From NCBI RefSeq assembly GCF_041262165.1, contig NZ_JBGCBY010000006.1:1-64000 (forward strand): a DNA stretch of 64,000 nt. Reading direction: 5' to 3'. Every line of letters begins with the position of its first letter. Positions within the stretch are counted from its first letter, which is position 1. Position numbers and translations under genes: made by a program. This stretch comes from Streptacidiphilus sp041262165 (GTDB lineage Bacteria > Actinomycetota > Actinomycetes > Streptomycetales > Streptomycetaceae). Under the pieces are notes generated by a model, which did no database searches, was not told the DNA's origin, and worked only from the letters and a program-made list of their open reading frames with translations. Positions 15,092 through 22,935 of the stretch are shown here, in pieces.

Positions 15092-16465
15092 GTGACAGAC
15101 CGTCAACCCTCGCTCAGCGTCCAGGAGCTTCGGCACCTGGTGGCAGCCGGGGAGATCCACACCGTCGCTCTCGCCTTCACCGACATGCAGGGCAGGCTCC
15201 AGGGCAAGCGTTTCGCCGCCGGTTTCTTCCTCGACGACGTACTCGCGCACGGCAGCGAAGGGTGCGCCTACCTCCTCGCCGTCGACGTCGAGCTCAACAC
15301 CGTCGACGGCTATCCCATGGCGTCCTGGGACACCGGCTACGGCGACTTCGCCCTGCTCCCCGACCTGGCCACGCTACGCCGTACGCCCTGGCAGCCCGGC
15401 ACTGCCCTGGTCACCGCCGACCTCGCCTGGCTGGACGGCAGCCCCGTCCCCGCCTCGCCGCGGCAGATCCTGCGCCGCCAGCTCGACCGGCTCGCCGAAC
15501 ACGGCCTCACCGCCTGGGCCGGGACGGAGCTGGAGTTCATCGTCTTCCGGGACACCTACGAGGACGCCTGGAAGCGCGGCTACCGCGAGCTGACCCCGGC
15601 GAACCAGTACAACGCCGACTACTCCCTGCTGGCGACCGCCCGGATCGAGCCACTGCTCTCCCGGATCCGCAACGAGATGGGCGCGGCGGGGATGGTCGTC
15701 GAATCCGCCAAGGGCGAGTGCAACCTCGGCCAGCACGAGATCACCTTCCGCTACGACGACGCCCTCACCACCTGTGACCAGCACAGCGTCTACAAGACCG
15801 GGGCCAAGGAGATCGCCGCTCAGCAGGGCCTCGCGCTGACCTTTATGGCCAAGTACAACGAGCGCGAGGGCAACAGCTGCCACATCCATCTCTCGCTCCG
15901 CGACCTTGAGGGCACCCCGGTCTGCGCTGCCTCGAACGAGAGCGGGGACGGTGAGATGTCATCGCTGATGCGGCACTTCCTCGCCGGACAGCTCGCCGGG
16001 ATGCGCGAGCTCACCCTCCTCTACGCACCCAACATCAACTCCTACAAGCGCTTCCGCCCCGGTTCCTTCGCCCCCACCGCCATCGCCTGGGGCCGCGACA
16101 ACCGCACCTGCCCGCTCCGCATCGTCGGCCACGGCCCCTCGCTGCGCGTGGAGAACCGCGCCCCGGGCGGGGACGTCAACCCCTACCTCGCCGTCGCCGC
16201 GATGATCGCCGCCGGGCTGCGCGGCATCGAGCAGCAGCTCGAACTGCCCGAGCCCTGCACCGGCAACGCCTATGCGGCCGACTACGACCACCTGCCGACG
16301 ACCCTGCGCGACGCCGCCGAGCTCTGGTCCGGCAGCAAGCTCGCCGTGGAGGCGTTCGGCAGCGACGTCGTCCAGCACTACCTGAGGATGGCCGAGGTCG
16401 AGCAGGACGCCTTCGACACCGCCGTCACCGACTGGGAGCGCTTTCGCTCCTTTGAGCGAATGTGA
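15092..16465 (+). CDS. Glutamine-synthetase-like gamma-glutamylamine ligase
   Basis: 457 residues of the glutamine synthetase superfamily, in the branch that ligates glutamate to amines (PuuA-like) rather than to ammonia. N-terminal beta-grasp segment: LAFTDMQGRLQGKRF. Catalytic core: GTELEFIVF, ESAKGECNLGQHEI, GNSCHIHLSL, APNINSYKRFRPGSFAPT and RVENRAPGGDVNPYLAVAAM. The GTG start follows GGAGG. It leads an operon with the aldehyde dehydrogenase (4-bp overlap) and an SDR, and has a FadR-type regulator divergent. Its position about 7 kb from infC resembles that of S. coelicolor glnA4 (gamma-glutamylethanolamide synthetase, recalled as SCO1613 versus infC SCO1600), so ethanolamine is as likely a substrate as putrescine. 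It is not the primary glnA. Confidence 0.88.
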   Translation: MTDRQPSLSVQELRHLVAAGEIHTVALAFTDMQGRLQGKRFAAGFFLDDVLAHGSEGCAYLLAVDVELNTVDGYPMASWDTGYGDFALLPDLATLRRTPWQPGTALVTADLAWLDGSPVPASPRQILRRQLDRLAEHGLTAWAGTELEFIVFRDTYEDAWKRGYRELTPANQYNADYSLLATARIEPLLSRIRNEMGAAGMVVESAKGECNLGQHEITFRYDDALTTCDQHSVYKTGAKEIAAQQGLALTFMAKYNEREGNSCHIHLSLRDLEGTPVCAASNESGDGEMSSLMRHFLAGQLAGMRELTLLYAPNINSYKRFRPGSFAPTAIAWGRDNRTCPLRIVGHGPSLRVENRAPGGDVNPYLAVAAMIAAGLRGIEQQLELPEPCTGNAYAADYDHLPTTLRDAAELWSGSKLAVEAFGSDVVQHYLRMAEVEQDAFDTAVTDWERFRSFERM

Positions 16466-17844
16466 GCCACGCAGTGCCCGACGCACCACTGATCGTCCTC
16501 AACCCGGCGACCGAGGAGGTCCTCGCCACCGTCCCCGCCACGTCCGAGCAGCAGGTGGACGCGGCCGTCGCCCGGGCCGCCAAGGCCCAGCAGAGCTGGG
16601 CGGCGCTCGCCCCCGGCGACCGCTCCCGGCTGCTGCGCCGCTTCGCCGACGCCGTGGACGGCGCGCTCGACGAACTCGCCGCCCTGGAGGTGCGCGAGGC
16701 CGGCCACACCCTGGGCAACGCCCGCTGGGAGGCGGGCAACGTCCGCGACCTGCTGGAATACGCCGCCGGCGGGATCGAACGGCTGACCGGACGGCAGATC
16801 CCGGTGGCGGGCGGCCTGGACGTCACCTTCCACGAGCCGCTGGGCGTCGTGGGTGTCATCGCGCCGTGGAACTTCCCGATGCCCATCGCCGCCTGGGGAT
16901 TCGCCCCCGCCCTCGCGGCAGGCAACGCCGTCCTGCTCAAGCCCGCGGAGACGACCCCACTCACCGCGCTCCGCCTGGAGGAGCTCGCCCTCGCGGCCGG
17001 ACTCCCGGAGGGACTGTTCCAGGTCCTGCCCGGCCACGGCCCGGTCACCGGACGCGCGCTGGTCGACCACCCCGGCGTGCGGAAGATCGTCTTCACCGGG
17101 TCCACGCCCGTGGGCAAGGAGATCATGTCCCGCTGCTCCGGGCAGCTCAAACGGGTCACCCTGGAGCTCGGCGGCAAGAGCCCCAACATCGTCTTCGCCG
17201 ACGCGGACCTGGCCCGCGCCGCCGCTGCCGCGCCGATGGCCTTCCTCGACAACTCCGGGCAGGACTGCTGCGCCCGCACCCGGATCCTGGTCCAGCGCGA
17301 GGTCTACGACGACTTCCTCGCGCTGGTCGCCCCCGCGCTCACCGCCGTCAGGGTCGGCGACCCCAACGACCCGGCAACGGAGATGGGCCCGCTGATCTCC
17401 GCCGCCCAGCGCGAGCGCGTCGCCTCCTACCTCACCCCCGATCTGCCCGTCGTCGCCCGGGGCGAGGCGCCCTCGGGACCCGGCTTCTGGTTCCCGCCCA
17501 CCCTCCTCGCCCCGGAGGACCCCGGCTGCCGCGCCGCCACCGAGGAGATCTTCGGCCCGGTCGCCGTCGTCCTCCCCTTCACCGACGAGGCGGACGCGCT
17601 GCGCCTCGCCAACGCCACCCGCTACGGCCTGTCGGGGTCGATCTGGACCCGCGACCTGGGCCGCGCGATGCGCCTCGCCCGAGGAGTCAACGCGGGCAAC
17701 CTGTCCGTCAACTCGCACAGTTCGGTCCGCTACTGGACGCCTTTCGGCGGCTTCGGCGAGTCGGGCCTCGGCCGCGAGTTGGGGCCGGACGCCCTCGCAC
17801 ACTTCACCGAGACCAAGAACGTCTTCTTCAGCACAGAGGAGTAG
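16462..17844 (+). CDS. Aldehyde dehydrogenase of the amine catabolic operon
   Basis: 460-residue NAD(P)-dependent aldehyde dehydrogenase. Landmarks: GVIAPWNFPM (cofactor binding), FTGSTPVGKEIM, the general base in LELGGKSPNIVF, the catalytic Cys in SGQDCCARTR, and EEIFGPVAVVLPF. The GTG start overlaps the ligase stop by four bases, so the two are translationally coupled. In the gamma-glutamylation pathway this step oxidises the gamma-glutamyl aminoaldehyde to the acid. Substrate assignment rests on context only. Confidence 0.9.
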   Translation: MSHAVPDAPLIVLNPATEEVLATVPATSEQQVDAAVARAAKAQQSWAALAPGDRSRLLRRFADAVDGALDELAALEVREAGHTLGNARWEAGNVRDLLEYAAGGIERLTGRQIPVAGGLDVTFHEPLGVVGVIAPWNFPMPIAAWGFAPALAAGNAVLLKPAETTPLTALRLEELALAAGLPEGLFQVLPGHGPVTGRALVDHPGVRKIVFTGSTPVGKEIMSRCSGQLKRVTLELGGKSPNIVFADADLARAAAAAPMAFLDNSGQDCCARTRILVQREVYDDFLALVAPALTAVRVGDPNDPATEMGPLISAAQRERVASYLTPDLPVVARGEAPSGPGFWFPPTLLAPEDPGCRAATEEIFGPVAVVLPFTDEADALRLANATRYGLSGSIWTRDLGRAMRLARGVNAGNLSVNSHSSVRYWTPFGGFGESGLGRELGPDALAHFTETKNVFFSTEE

Positions 17845-17852
17845 GGCCGCAC

Positions 17853-18638
17853 ATGAGCACTGAAGACATCGTCTGCCGCCGCCTGGTCGGCCGCACCGCC
17901 GTGATCACCGGCGCGGGCAGCGGCATCGGCCTCGCCACCGCCCGCCGTCTCGCGGACGAGGGCGCGCACGTCGTCTGCGCCGACATCGACGAGGCGTCGG
18001 GCAAGGCCGCCGCCGAGGAGGTCGGCGGGCTGTTCGTCCGCGTCGACGTCACCGACGCCGAGCAGGTCGAGGCCCTGTTCAAGGCCGCGTACGACGCCTA
18101 CGGCAGCGTCGACATCGCCTTCAACAACGCCGGGATCTCCCCGCCGGACGACGACTCCATCCTCACCACCGGGCTCGACGCCTGGCGCCGGGTCCAGGAG
18201 GTCAACCTCACCTCGGTCTTCCTCTGCTGCAAGGCCGCTCTCCCCTATATGCAGCGGCAGGGCAAGGGCTCCATCATCAACACCGCCAGTTTCGTCGCCG
18301 TCATGGGCGCGGCGACCTCGCAGATCTCCTACACCGCGTCCAAGGGCGGGGTGCTGGCGATGACCCGCGAGCTGGGCGTCCAGTTCGCCCGGGAGGGCAT
18401 CCGCGTCAACGCGCTGTGCCCGGGCCCGGTGGACACACCGCTGCTGCGCGAGCTCTTCGCCAAGGACCCGGAGCGGGCCGCCCGCCGCCTGGTCCACATT
18501 CCGCTGGGCCGGTTCGCCCGCCCCGAGGAGATCGCCGCCGCGGTGGCCTTCCTCGCCAGCGACGACTCCTCCTTCATGACCGCGAACGAGTTCCTGGTCG
18601 ACGGCGGCATCGGCGGCGCCTACGTGACCCCGCTGTAG
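17853..18638 (+). CDS. Short-chain dehydrogenase/reductase, third gene of the amine operon
   Basis: 261 residues of the classical SDR family: TGAGSGIG cofactor motif, NNAGIS, catalytic YTASKGG, and the C-terminal DGGIGGAYV. It starts 8 bp after the aldehyde dehydrogenase stop with AGGAG upstream, so it is part of the same operon. It probably oxidises or reduces an alcohol/aldehyde intermediate of the pathway. It is annotated in many genomes only as a glucose-1-dehydrogenase or 3-oxoacyl-ACP reductase homologue, and neither role is supported here. Confidence 0.88.
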   Translation: MSTEDIVCRRLVGRTAVITGAGSGIGLATARRLADEGAHVVCADIDEASGKAAAEEVGGLFVRVDVTDAEQVEALFKAAYDAYGSVDIAFNNAGISPPDDDSILTTGLDAWRRVQEVNLTSVFLCCKAALPYMQRQGKGSIINTASFVAVMGAATSQISYTASKGGVLAMTRELGVQFAREGIRVNALCPGPVDTPLLRELFAKDPERAARRLVHIPLGRFARPEEIAAAVAFLASDDSSFMTANEFLVDGGIGGAYVTPL

Positions 18639-18665
18639 CAGGCCGGTCTGTAGCAGGCCGAGCGG

Positions 18666-18693
18666 GCGGGCACGCGGGTCTCCGCGTGCCCGC
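18666..18693. terminator. Terminator of the amine operon
   Basis: A perfect 12-bp stem, GCGGGCACGCGG / CCGCGTGCCCGC, with a GTCT loop, 28 bp after the SDR stop codon. No T run follows. Confidence 0.75.
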
Positions 18694-18769
18694 TGTTCGA
18701 ACGCAATTCTCAGGGGATCCTCAGCGGCGGTTGATCGCATGCTTATCGAATGACCCGTAGATTGCGCCT

Positions 18770-19681
18770 GTGAGTACGACGACCCCGTCCGGCTGGTACC
18801 CGGACCCCAAGCCCAGCGACCCCGCCAACCCCGGTCAGCGGTGGTGGAACGGCACCGAATGGACCGTCAGCACCCAACCCGCTGACGCTCCGCCCGCTGC
18901 CCGCAAGCGTCCCCGGCGCGCGACGCTCGTGGTCGGCGTGGCCGCCGCGGTGCTCGGCCTCGGCATCGGAACCCTGGCCACCTACCTGATCATGGACGGG
19001 CGCGGTTCCGGCTCAAGCTCGGTCTCCGCGCCGAGCCAGCGCTACGGCGGCGGCAACGGGCTCCCCTTCGGGGGAGGCGGCTCGGGCGGTTCCGGCGGCG
19101 GGAGCGGCTCCGGTGGCAGCAGTGGTGGAAGCAGCGGTGGCAGTGGCGGCTCGGGGAGCAGCAGCACCACCGCCTACGACATCGTCGACGGGATCTCCCT
19201 TCCCATCCCCAGCGGCTGGACCGGCGGCACCACCACGGACGGGCACGCCGGGCTCTCGTTCGGCCCGTACTCCTGCAGCCAGTCCAGCAGCGGCTGCACC
19301 CTCGGCGGCGCGGACACCAGCACCCTCAAGGCATCCGTCAGCGCCGGCGCCCAGGCCGCGGCCGAGGCCGACATCGCCACGGCCGTCAAGCAGTCCTACG
19401 GCGACATCACCGGCCACACGCAGTTGGAGTCCCAGGCGGTCACCGTCGCCGGTCGCTCCGGCTACCTGATCCGCTGGAAGGTGGACGCCAAGGTCGGCAA
19501 CAGCGGCACCGTGGAGACCGTCGTCTTCCCGACCAGCAACGGCAAGAGCCTGGTCGCGCTGCACCTCGGCTTCGACATCGCCACCAAGGCTCCGAGTCTC
19601 TCCCTGATGGACACCATAGTCTCCGGTGTCCGGGACGGGACCGCGGGCGCGGTGAACGGCGCCCCGGGGACCAACTCCTGA
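18770..19681 (+). CDS. Membrane-anchored protein with N-terminal DUF2510 domain
   Basis: 303 residues. The N terminus is a DUF2510 module (PSGWYPDPKPSDPANPGQRWWNGTEWT), a short Trp-rich motif typical of actinobacterial membrane proteins. A basic stretch (KRPRR) and one transmembrane helix (~residues 48-70, VGVAAAVLGLGIGTLATYLIM) follow, then a Gly/Ser-rich linker (~80-137) and an extracytoplasmic domain (~140-300) with three Cys close together (CSQSSSGC) that may form a disulphide. The start is GTG. Function unknown; the layout suggests a surface sensor or lipoprotein-like domain on a flexible stalk. Confidence 0.85.
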   Translation: MSTTTPSGWYPDPKPSDPANPGQRWWNGTEWTVSTQPADAPPAARKRPRRATLVVGVAAAVLGLGIGTLATYLIMDGRGSGSSSVSAPSQRYGGGNGLPFGGGGSGGSGGGSGSGGSSGGSSGGSGGSGSSSTTAYDIVDGISLPIPSGWTGGTTTDGHAGLSFGPYSCSQSSSGCTLGGADTSTLKASVSAGAQAAAEADIATAVKQSYGDITGHTQLESQAVTVAGRSGYLIRWKVDAKVGNSGTVETVVFPTSNGKSLVALHLGFDIATKAPSLSLMDTIVSGVRDGTAGAVNGAPGTNS

Positions 19682-19711
19682 CGCACCGACTCCTGACGCA
19701 CCGACTCCTGA
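19672..19711. repeat. 15-bp tandem repeat at gene end
   Basis: The unit ACTCCTGACGCACCG is present two and a half times, starting inside the last codons of the DUF2510 gene and running into the intergenic space. It would place three in-frame-like TGA triplets in a row and may be a slippage product. Confidence 0.6.
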
Positions 19712-19720
19712 AGCAGCGAC

Positions 19721-19760
19721 ACCGAAGCGCCCCGCCGGTCTCCCGGCGGGGCGCTTCGGT
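19721..19760. terminator. Bidirectional terminator
   Basis: A perfect 16-bp stem (19721-19736 with 19745-19760), ACCGAAGCGCCCCGCC on one arm, with an 8-base loop. It lies between two convergent genes and should serve both. Confidence 0.85.
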
Positions 19761-19837
19761 GTGGCTCTGTATCCCTGTCCCCGTGTGTCCCTGTCCGCGT
19801 GTCCTGTCTGCTCCGCGTCGCTGTCTCGCGGAAGGGC

Positions 19838-21037
19838 TCAGAGAAAAGTCTTGCCCTCGCCCCGGTAGGTCGGGACGGCCTCCACCACCCGGTCGCCCTC
19901 AATCAGTTGCAGCTGCGCGAAGCGCTCGCACAGCTCCCCGGCCTTGGCGTGCCGGAACCACACCTTGTCGCCGATCAGCAGGTCGTCCGCCGCCGAGCCC
20001 AGCAGCGGCGTCTGCACCTCGCCCGCGCCCTCCTGCGGGTCGTACCGCAGTCCCTGCGGCAGGTACGGCACAGGCGAACGGTCCGGGCCCGCCGCCCCCG
20101 ACGCCGGGTAGCCGCCGCCGAGCACGGTCACCACGCCCACCCCGGGCCGCCGCACCACCGGCTGTGCGAACAGCGCCGCCGGGCGGCCGTGGAACGACCG
20201 GTAGTTGTCGAACAGCCGGGGGACGTAGAGCCCGGAACCCGCGGCGACCTCGGTCACCAGCGCCTCCGCGACGGTCGACTCCACACTGCCGGTGCCGCCG
20301 CCGTTGACGAACTCCAGGTCCACCACCCGCCGCACGGCGCGGACCACCGCGGCCCGGCGCTGCGCCAGCTCGGCCCGCGCCTTGCGCTGCATGGCCTGGA
20401 TCATCCGGGATCGAACCGGCCGCCCGGCGATGCTGTCGCCCACACCCGCGATGTGGCCCTCGTACGCCATCAGCCCGACCACCCGGAACCCGGGCCGCTG
20501 CTGAACCAGCTCGGCGAACGCCGCCAGCGCCTCGGGCGTACGCAGCGGCGAACGCCGTGCGCCGATCCGCACCTTCCCACCGAACAGTTGGAGTGCGGTG
20601 TCCAGCTCCAGGCAGACCCGGATCTCCTCCGTCCCGCCCTGGCGTGCCGCCTCGACCAGGTCGAGCTGCGCCGGGTCGTCCAGCAGCACCGAGATCGCCC
20701 CGGCCAGCTTGGGATCGGCCGCAAGCTCGACATACCCGGCCCGGTCTGCGGACGGGTACGCCAGCAGGATGTCGTCGAAGCCCGCGCGCGCCAGCCAGAT
20801 CGACTCAGCGAGAGTGAAGCTCATGATCCCCTGGAAGCCGTCCATCCGCAGCACCCGTTCCAACAGCGCGCGGCAGCGCACGGACTTGCTCGCCACCCGG
20901 ATCGGCTTGCCCCCGGCACGTCGCACCAGGTCCTCGGCGTTGGCGTCGAAGGCTTCGAGGTCCACGATCGCCACCGGGGCGTCGAGGTGGGCAGTGGCAC
21001 GGTCGTAGCGCGTGCGGTCAGCTGAGAGCGTCACCAT
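19838..21037 (-). CDS. Fold-type III PLP enzyme (alanine-racemase-like deaminase/aldolase)
   Basis: 399 residues. An N-terminal alanine-racemase-type TIM barrel with the PLP lysine in IRVASKSVR, followed by a beta domain near the C terminus (GDKVWFRHAKAGELCERFAQLQLIEGD) like that of D-threonine aldolase and D-serine dehydratase. Conserved barrel residues include GLMAYEGHIAGVGD and EFVNGGGTGS. Homologues are labelled amino acid deaminase/aldolase without a fixed substrate. The ATG at 21037 fits homologue starts; a GTG at 21058 is possible. It is monocistronic and divergent from the SseB-like gene, with only ~75 bp between them. Confidence 0.86.
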   Translation of the reverse strand: MVTLSADRTRYDRATAHLDAPVAIVDLEAFDANAEDLVRRAGGKPIRVASKSVRCRALLERVLRMDGFQGIMSFTLAESIWLARAGFDDILLAYPSADRAGYVELAADPKLAGAISVLLDDPAQLDLVEAARQGGTEEIRVCLELDTALQLFGGKVRIGARRSPLRTPEALAAFAELVQQRPGFRVVGLMAYEGHIAGVGDSIAGRPVRSRMIQAMQRKARAELAQRRAAVVRAVRRVVDLEFVNGGGTGSVESTVAEALVTEVAAGSGLYVPRLFDNYRSFHGRPAALFAQPVVRRPGVGVVTVLGGGYPASGAAGPDRSPVPYLPQGLRYDPQEGAGEVQTPLLGSAADDLLIGDKVWFRHAKAGELCERFAQLQLIEGDRVVEAVPTYRGEGKTFL

Positions 21038-21111
21038 GCGCGAAGACTGCCACACCACCGCTACCTGCCGGTAGGGAGACGAAGGGGCGGTCGGGGTCGG
21101 GATAGGGTCGG

Positions 21112-21864
21112 GTGGTGCAGCGTAAGAACATCCCTGACCCGGGGTTCTCGGGTGACGACGGTTCCGCGGATCCCCGACTTGCCACGGCGCTGGCCCGCCA
21201 CGCGGCCGAGCCCTCGCCGGAGACGGAGCGTGAACTGCTGGAAGCCCTGGTCGGAGCGCGGCTGATGGTCCCCATCGTGGCGATCCTCGGTGAGGTGGGG
21301 ACCGGCGCCGACGGGCTGAAGCACGAGAAGTCGAGCGACATGGCCGTCCCCACCGTCCAGGCCCCGGACGGACGCAAGGGCCTACCTGCCTTCACCTCGC
21401 TCGACGCGCTCGCCCGCTGGCGCGCCGACGCCCGCCCCGCGCCGGTCCCGGCGCGGCAGGCTGTCCAGGCGGCATGGTCGGAGCAGGCGGACGCGCTGCT
21501 GATCGACCTCGCCGGTCCGGCGTTCTACGAGCTGTCGGGTGCGGCGATGCGCGCCGTCGCGGAGGGCAGGGCCAGGCTCGACCCGCTGCAGGATCCGGAC
21601 GTCGCCGAGTCCGTGCGGGCGCTGCTCGCGCAGCACCCGGCGGTGCTGCGCGCGCATCTGCTGCCGAGCAAGGAGACGGACGCGCTGCTCGCCCTGATCC
21701 CGGACCCGGACGTGGACTCCGCGGCGCTGGGCCCGTCCGTCCAGAGGCTCGCCGCGGCGCTGGCCGCCGACGAGCTGCTGCGGATCCGTCTCGACCGGGG
21801 TCTCGACCTCGCCGTCGTCCCCGCCTCGAATGCCGAACCCGCCGATCCTCTCTACAGCCGCTAG
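21112..21864 (+). CDS. SseB-family protein
   Basis: 250 residues with an SseB N-terminal-type domain: NIPDPGFSGDDGSADPRLATALARHA, LVGARLMVPIVAILGE, KSSDMAVPTVQAPDGRKGLPAFTSLDAL. The C-terminal half is helical and Ala/Leu-rich (LLPSKETDALLALIPDPD). The family has no settled function in actinobacteria. Two GTG codons in a row (21112 and 21115) are alternative starts. The gene precedes the DUF1844 gene and infC, as in other streptomycetes. Confidence 0.83.
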   Translation: MVQRKNIPDPGFSGDDGSADPRLATALARHAAEPSPETERELLEALVGARLMVPIVAILGEVGTGADGLKHEKSSDMAVPTVQAPDGRKGLPAFTSLDALARWRADARPAPVPARQAVQAAWSEQADALLIDLAGPAFYELSGAAMRAVAEGRARLDPLQDPDVAESVRALLAQHPAVLRAHLLPSKETDALLALIPDPDVDSAALGPSVQRLAAALAADELLRIRLDRGLDLAVVPASNAEPADPLYSR

Positions 21865-21899
21865 CCGCCGCCTCAGCCGTGGAGCTCAGCCGCGGGACT

Positions 21900-22041
21900 A
21901 GCCGTAGACCGGGCCGGTTCTGTGCCTGCCCGGGGGCCACCCCCGGACCCCTGGCGGCGCCCCGGGGGTCAGCCGTAGACCGGCCCAGTTCTGTGCCTGC
22001 CCGGGGGCCACCCCCGGACCCCTGGCGGCGCCCCGCGGCTC
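21900..22041. repeat. 71-bp tandem repeat, two copies
   Basis: Two copies with an exact 71-bp period (21900 and 21971), followed by the start of a third at 22042 that is the genuine end of the DUF1844 gene. Each copy repeats that gene's last codons (Pro-Val-Tyr-Gly-stop on the minus strand) and a hairpin-forming CGGGGG-CCA-CCCCCG segment. It looks like a duplicated gene end plus terminator. Confidence 0.8.
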
Positions 22042-22429
22042 AGCCGTAGACCGGGCCAGTGAACTTCTCGCCTGGCCCAGTCCCCGGCGCGTCCGGAACC
22101 AGGGAGGCCTCGCGGAAGGCGAGCTGCAGCGACTTCAGGCCGTCCCGCAGCGGTGCGGCGTGGAAGTTGCTGATCTCCGGTGCGCCGGCCGTGACGAGTC
22201 CGGCCAGCGCGGTGATCAGCTTGCGGGCTTCGTCCAGGTCCTTGTGGGCCTCGCCGCCCTCCGCGAGTCCGAGGTTCACCGCCGCCGCGCTCATCAGGTG
22301 CACGGCCACCGTCGTGATGACCTCGACGGCGGGGACGTCCGCGATGTCGCGGGTCAGATCGTCGAAGTCGGGCGCGTCCGGCGCGCCCGCCGCGTCGGCG
22401 GTGTCGCTGTGCTCGGGCTGGCTGCTCAT
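22040..22429 (-). CDS. DUF1844 protein
   Basis: 129 residues of DUF1844: DIADVPAVEVITTVAVHLMSAAAVNLGL, then KDLDEARKLITALAGLVTAG and PLRDGLKSLQLAFREAS. It is a small, soluble, mostly helical protein conserved next to infC in actinobacteria, with no known function. I chose the ATG at 22429 (MSSQPEH) with GAGG upstream. It is divergent from infC, so the 500-bp space between is mainly the infC leader. Its 3' end is the template of a 71-bp tandem duplication. Confidence 0.85.
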   Translation of the reverse strand: MSSQPEHSDTADAAGAPDAPDFDDLTRDIADVPAVEVITTVAVHLMSAAAVNLGLAEGGEAHKDLDEARKLITALAGLVTAGAPEISNFHAAPLRDGLKSLQLAFREASLVPDAPGTGPGEKFTGPVYG

Positions 22430-22569
22430 GGGTGTTTCGCCTCGCTGAAGATGGATGTCTGTGCGAAAGTCTGCCCGATGCTCCGACGGCACACGGCAGC
22501 GCCGTCCCGTGGAACGTCGTGTGGAACGGGGTGCGGCGCGGGGAATTCTGCGGTACCGCCAGACGCTGG

Positions 22570-22575
22570 TATGCT
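22570..22575 (+). promoter_or_regulatory. Candidate -10 box for the infC operon
   Basis: TATGCT resembles a vegetative -10 and lies about 360 bp upstream of infC. No strong -35 is visible (TTCTGC at 22546 is the nearest). The long leader between here and infC contains an attenuator, which fits a start site at about 22582. Confidence 0.35.
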
Positions 22576-22740
22576 CGGACACTGACCGGCCAGGTTCAGT
22601 CGCGTCCCCACGATGGAGACGCAGTTCTGCTACCCGGCCCGCAAGTGGAGGCTCCCTCCCACCCGCATCGACCCCAGGGTCGTCGGGTTCCGGTCCGGTG
22701 GTTCGCGCCTCGCGGCGCGGCATCACCCAGCGCGTATCGC

Positions 22741-22812
22741 GGGCTCCACCCAGCCGCGGTAGCGCGCCCGGTTTTCGTGGAGCCCCGCCTGCGTGTCATG
22801 CGGGGCTTTTTT
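22741..22812 (+). promoter_or_regulatory. infC leader attenuator: terminator and alternative antiterminator
   Basis: An intrinsic terminator is formed by GCCCCGC (22782-22788) and GCGGGGC (22800-22806) followed by six T (22807-22812), rare in this GC-rich DNA. An alternative stem, GGGCTCCAC (22741-22749) with GTGGAGCCC (22777-22785), shares four bases with the terminator arm and would prevent it. Attenuation of infC-rpmI-rplT by ribosomal protein L20 is known in Bacillus; a similar role here is inference. Confidence 0.75.
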
Positions 22813-22935
22813 CGTGCCCGCGGTGAGCGCCCAGCGCATCGGCACCGCGGTACGAATGAAGTCCTGTGTGACGGTGAACCAGTCCGCATAACGCGACTGC
22901 CGTCGGCAGCCGCGAGGTGCAACCGAGGAGGATCC

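Noticed and set aside
22570..22812. T-box riboswitch in the infC leader
   Set aside because: Only fragments such as GGTGGTTCGCG resemble the T-box sequence, specifier-loop structure is not evident, and infC is not a usual target.
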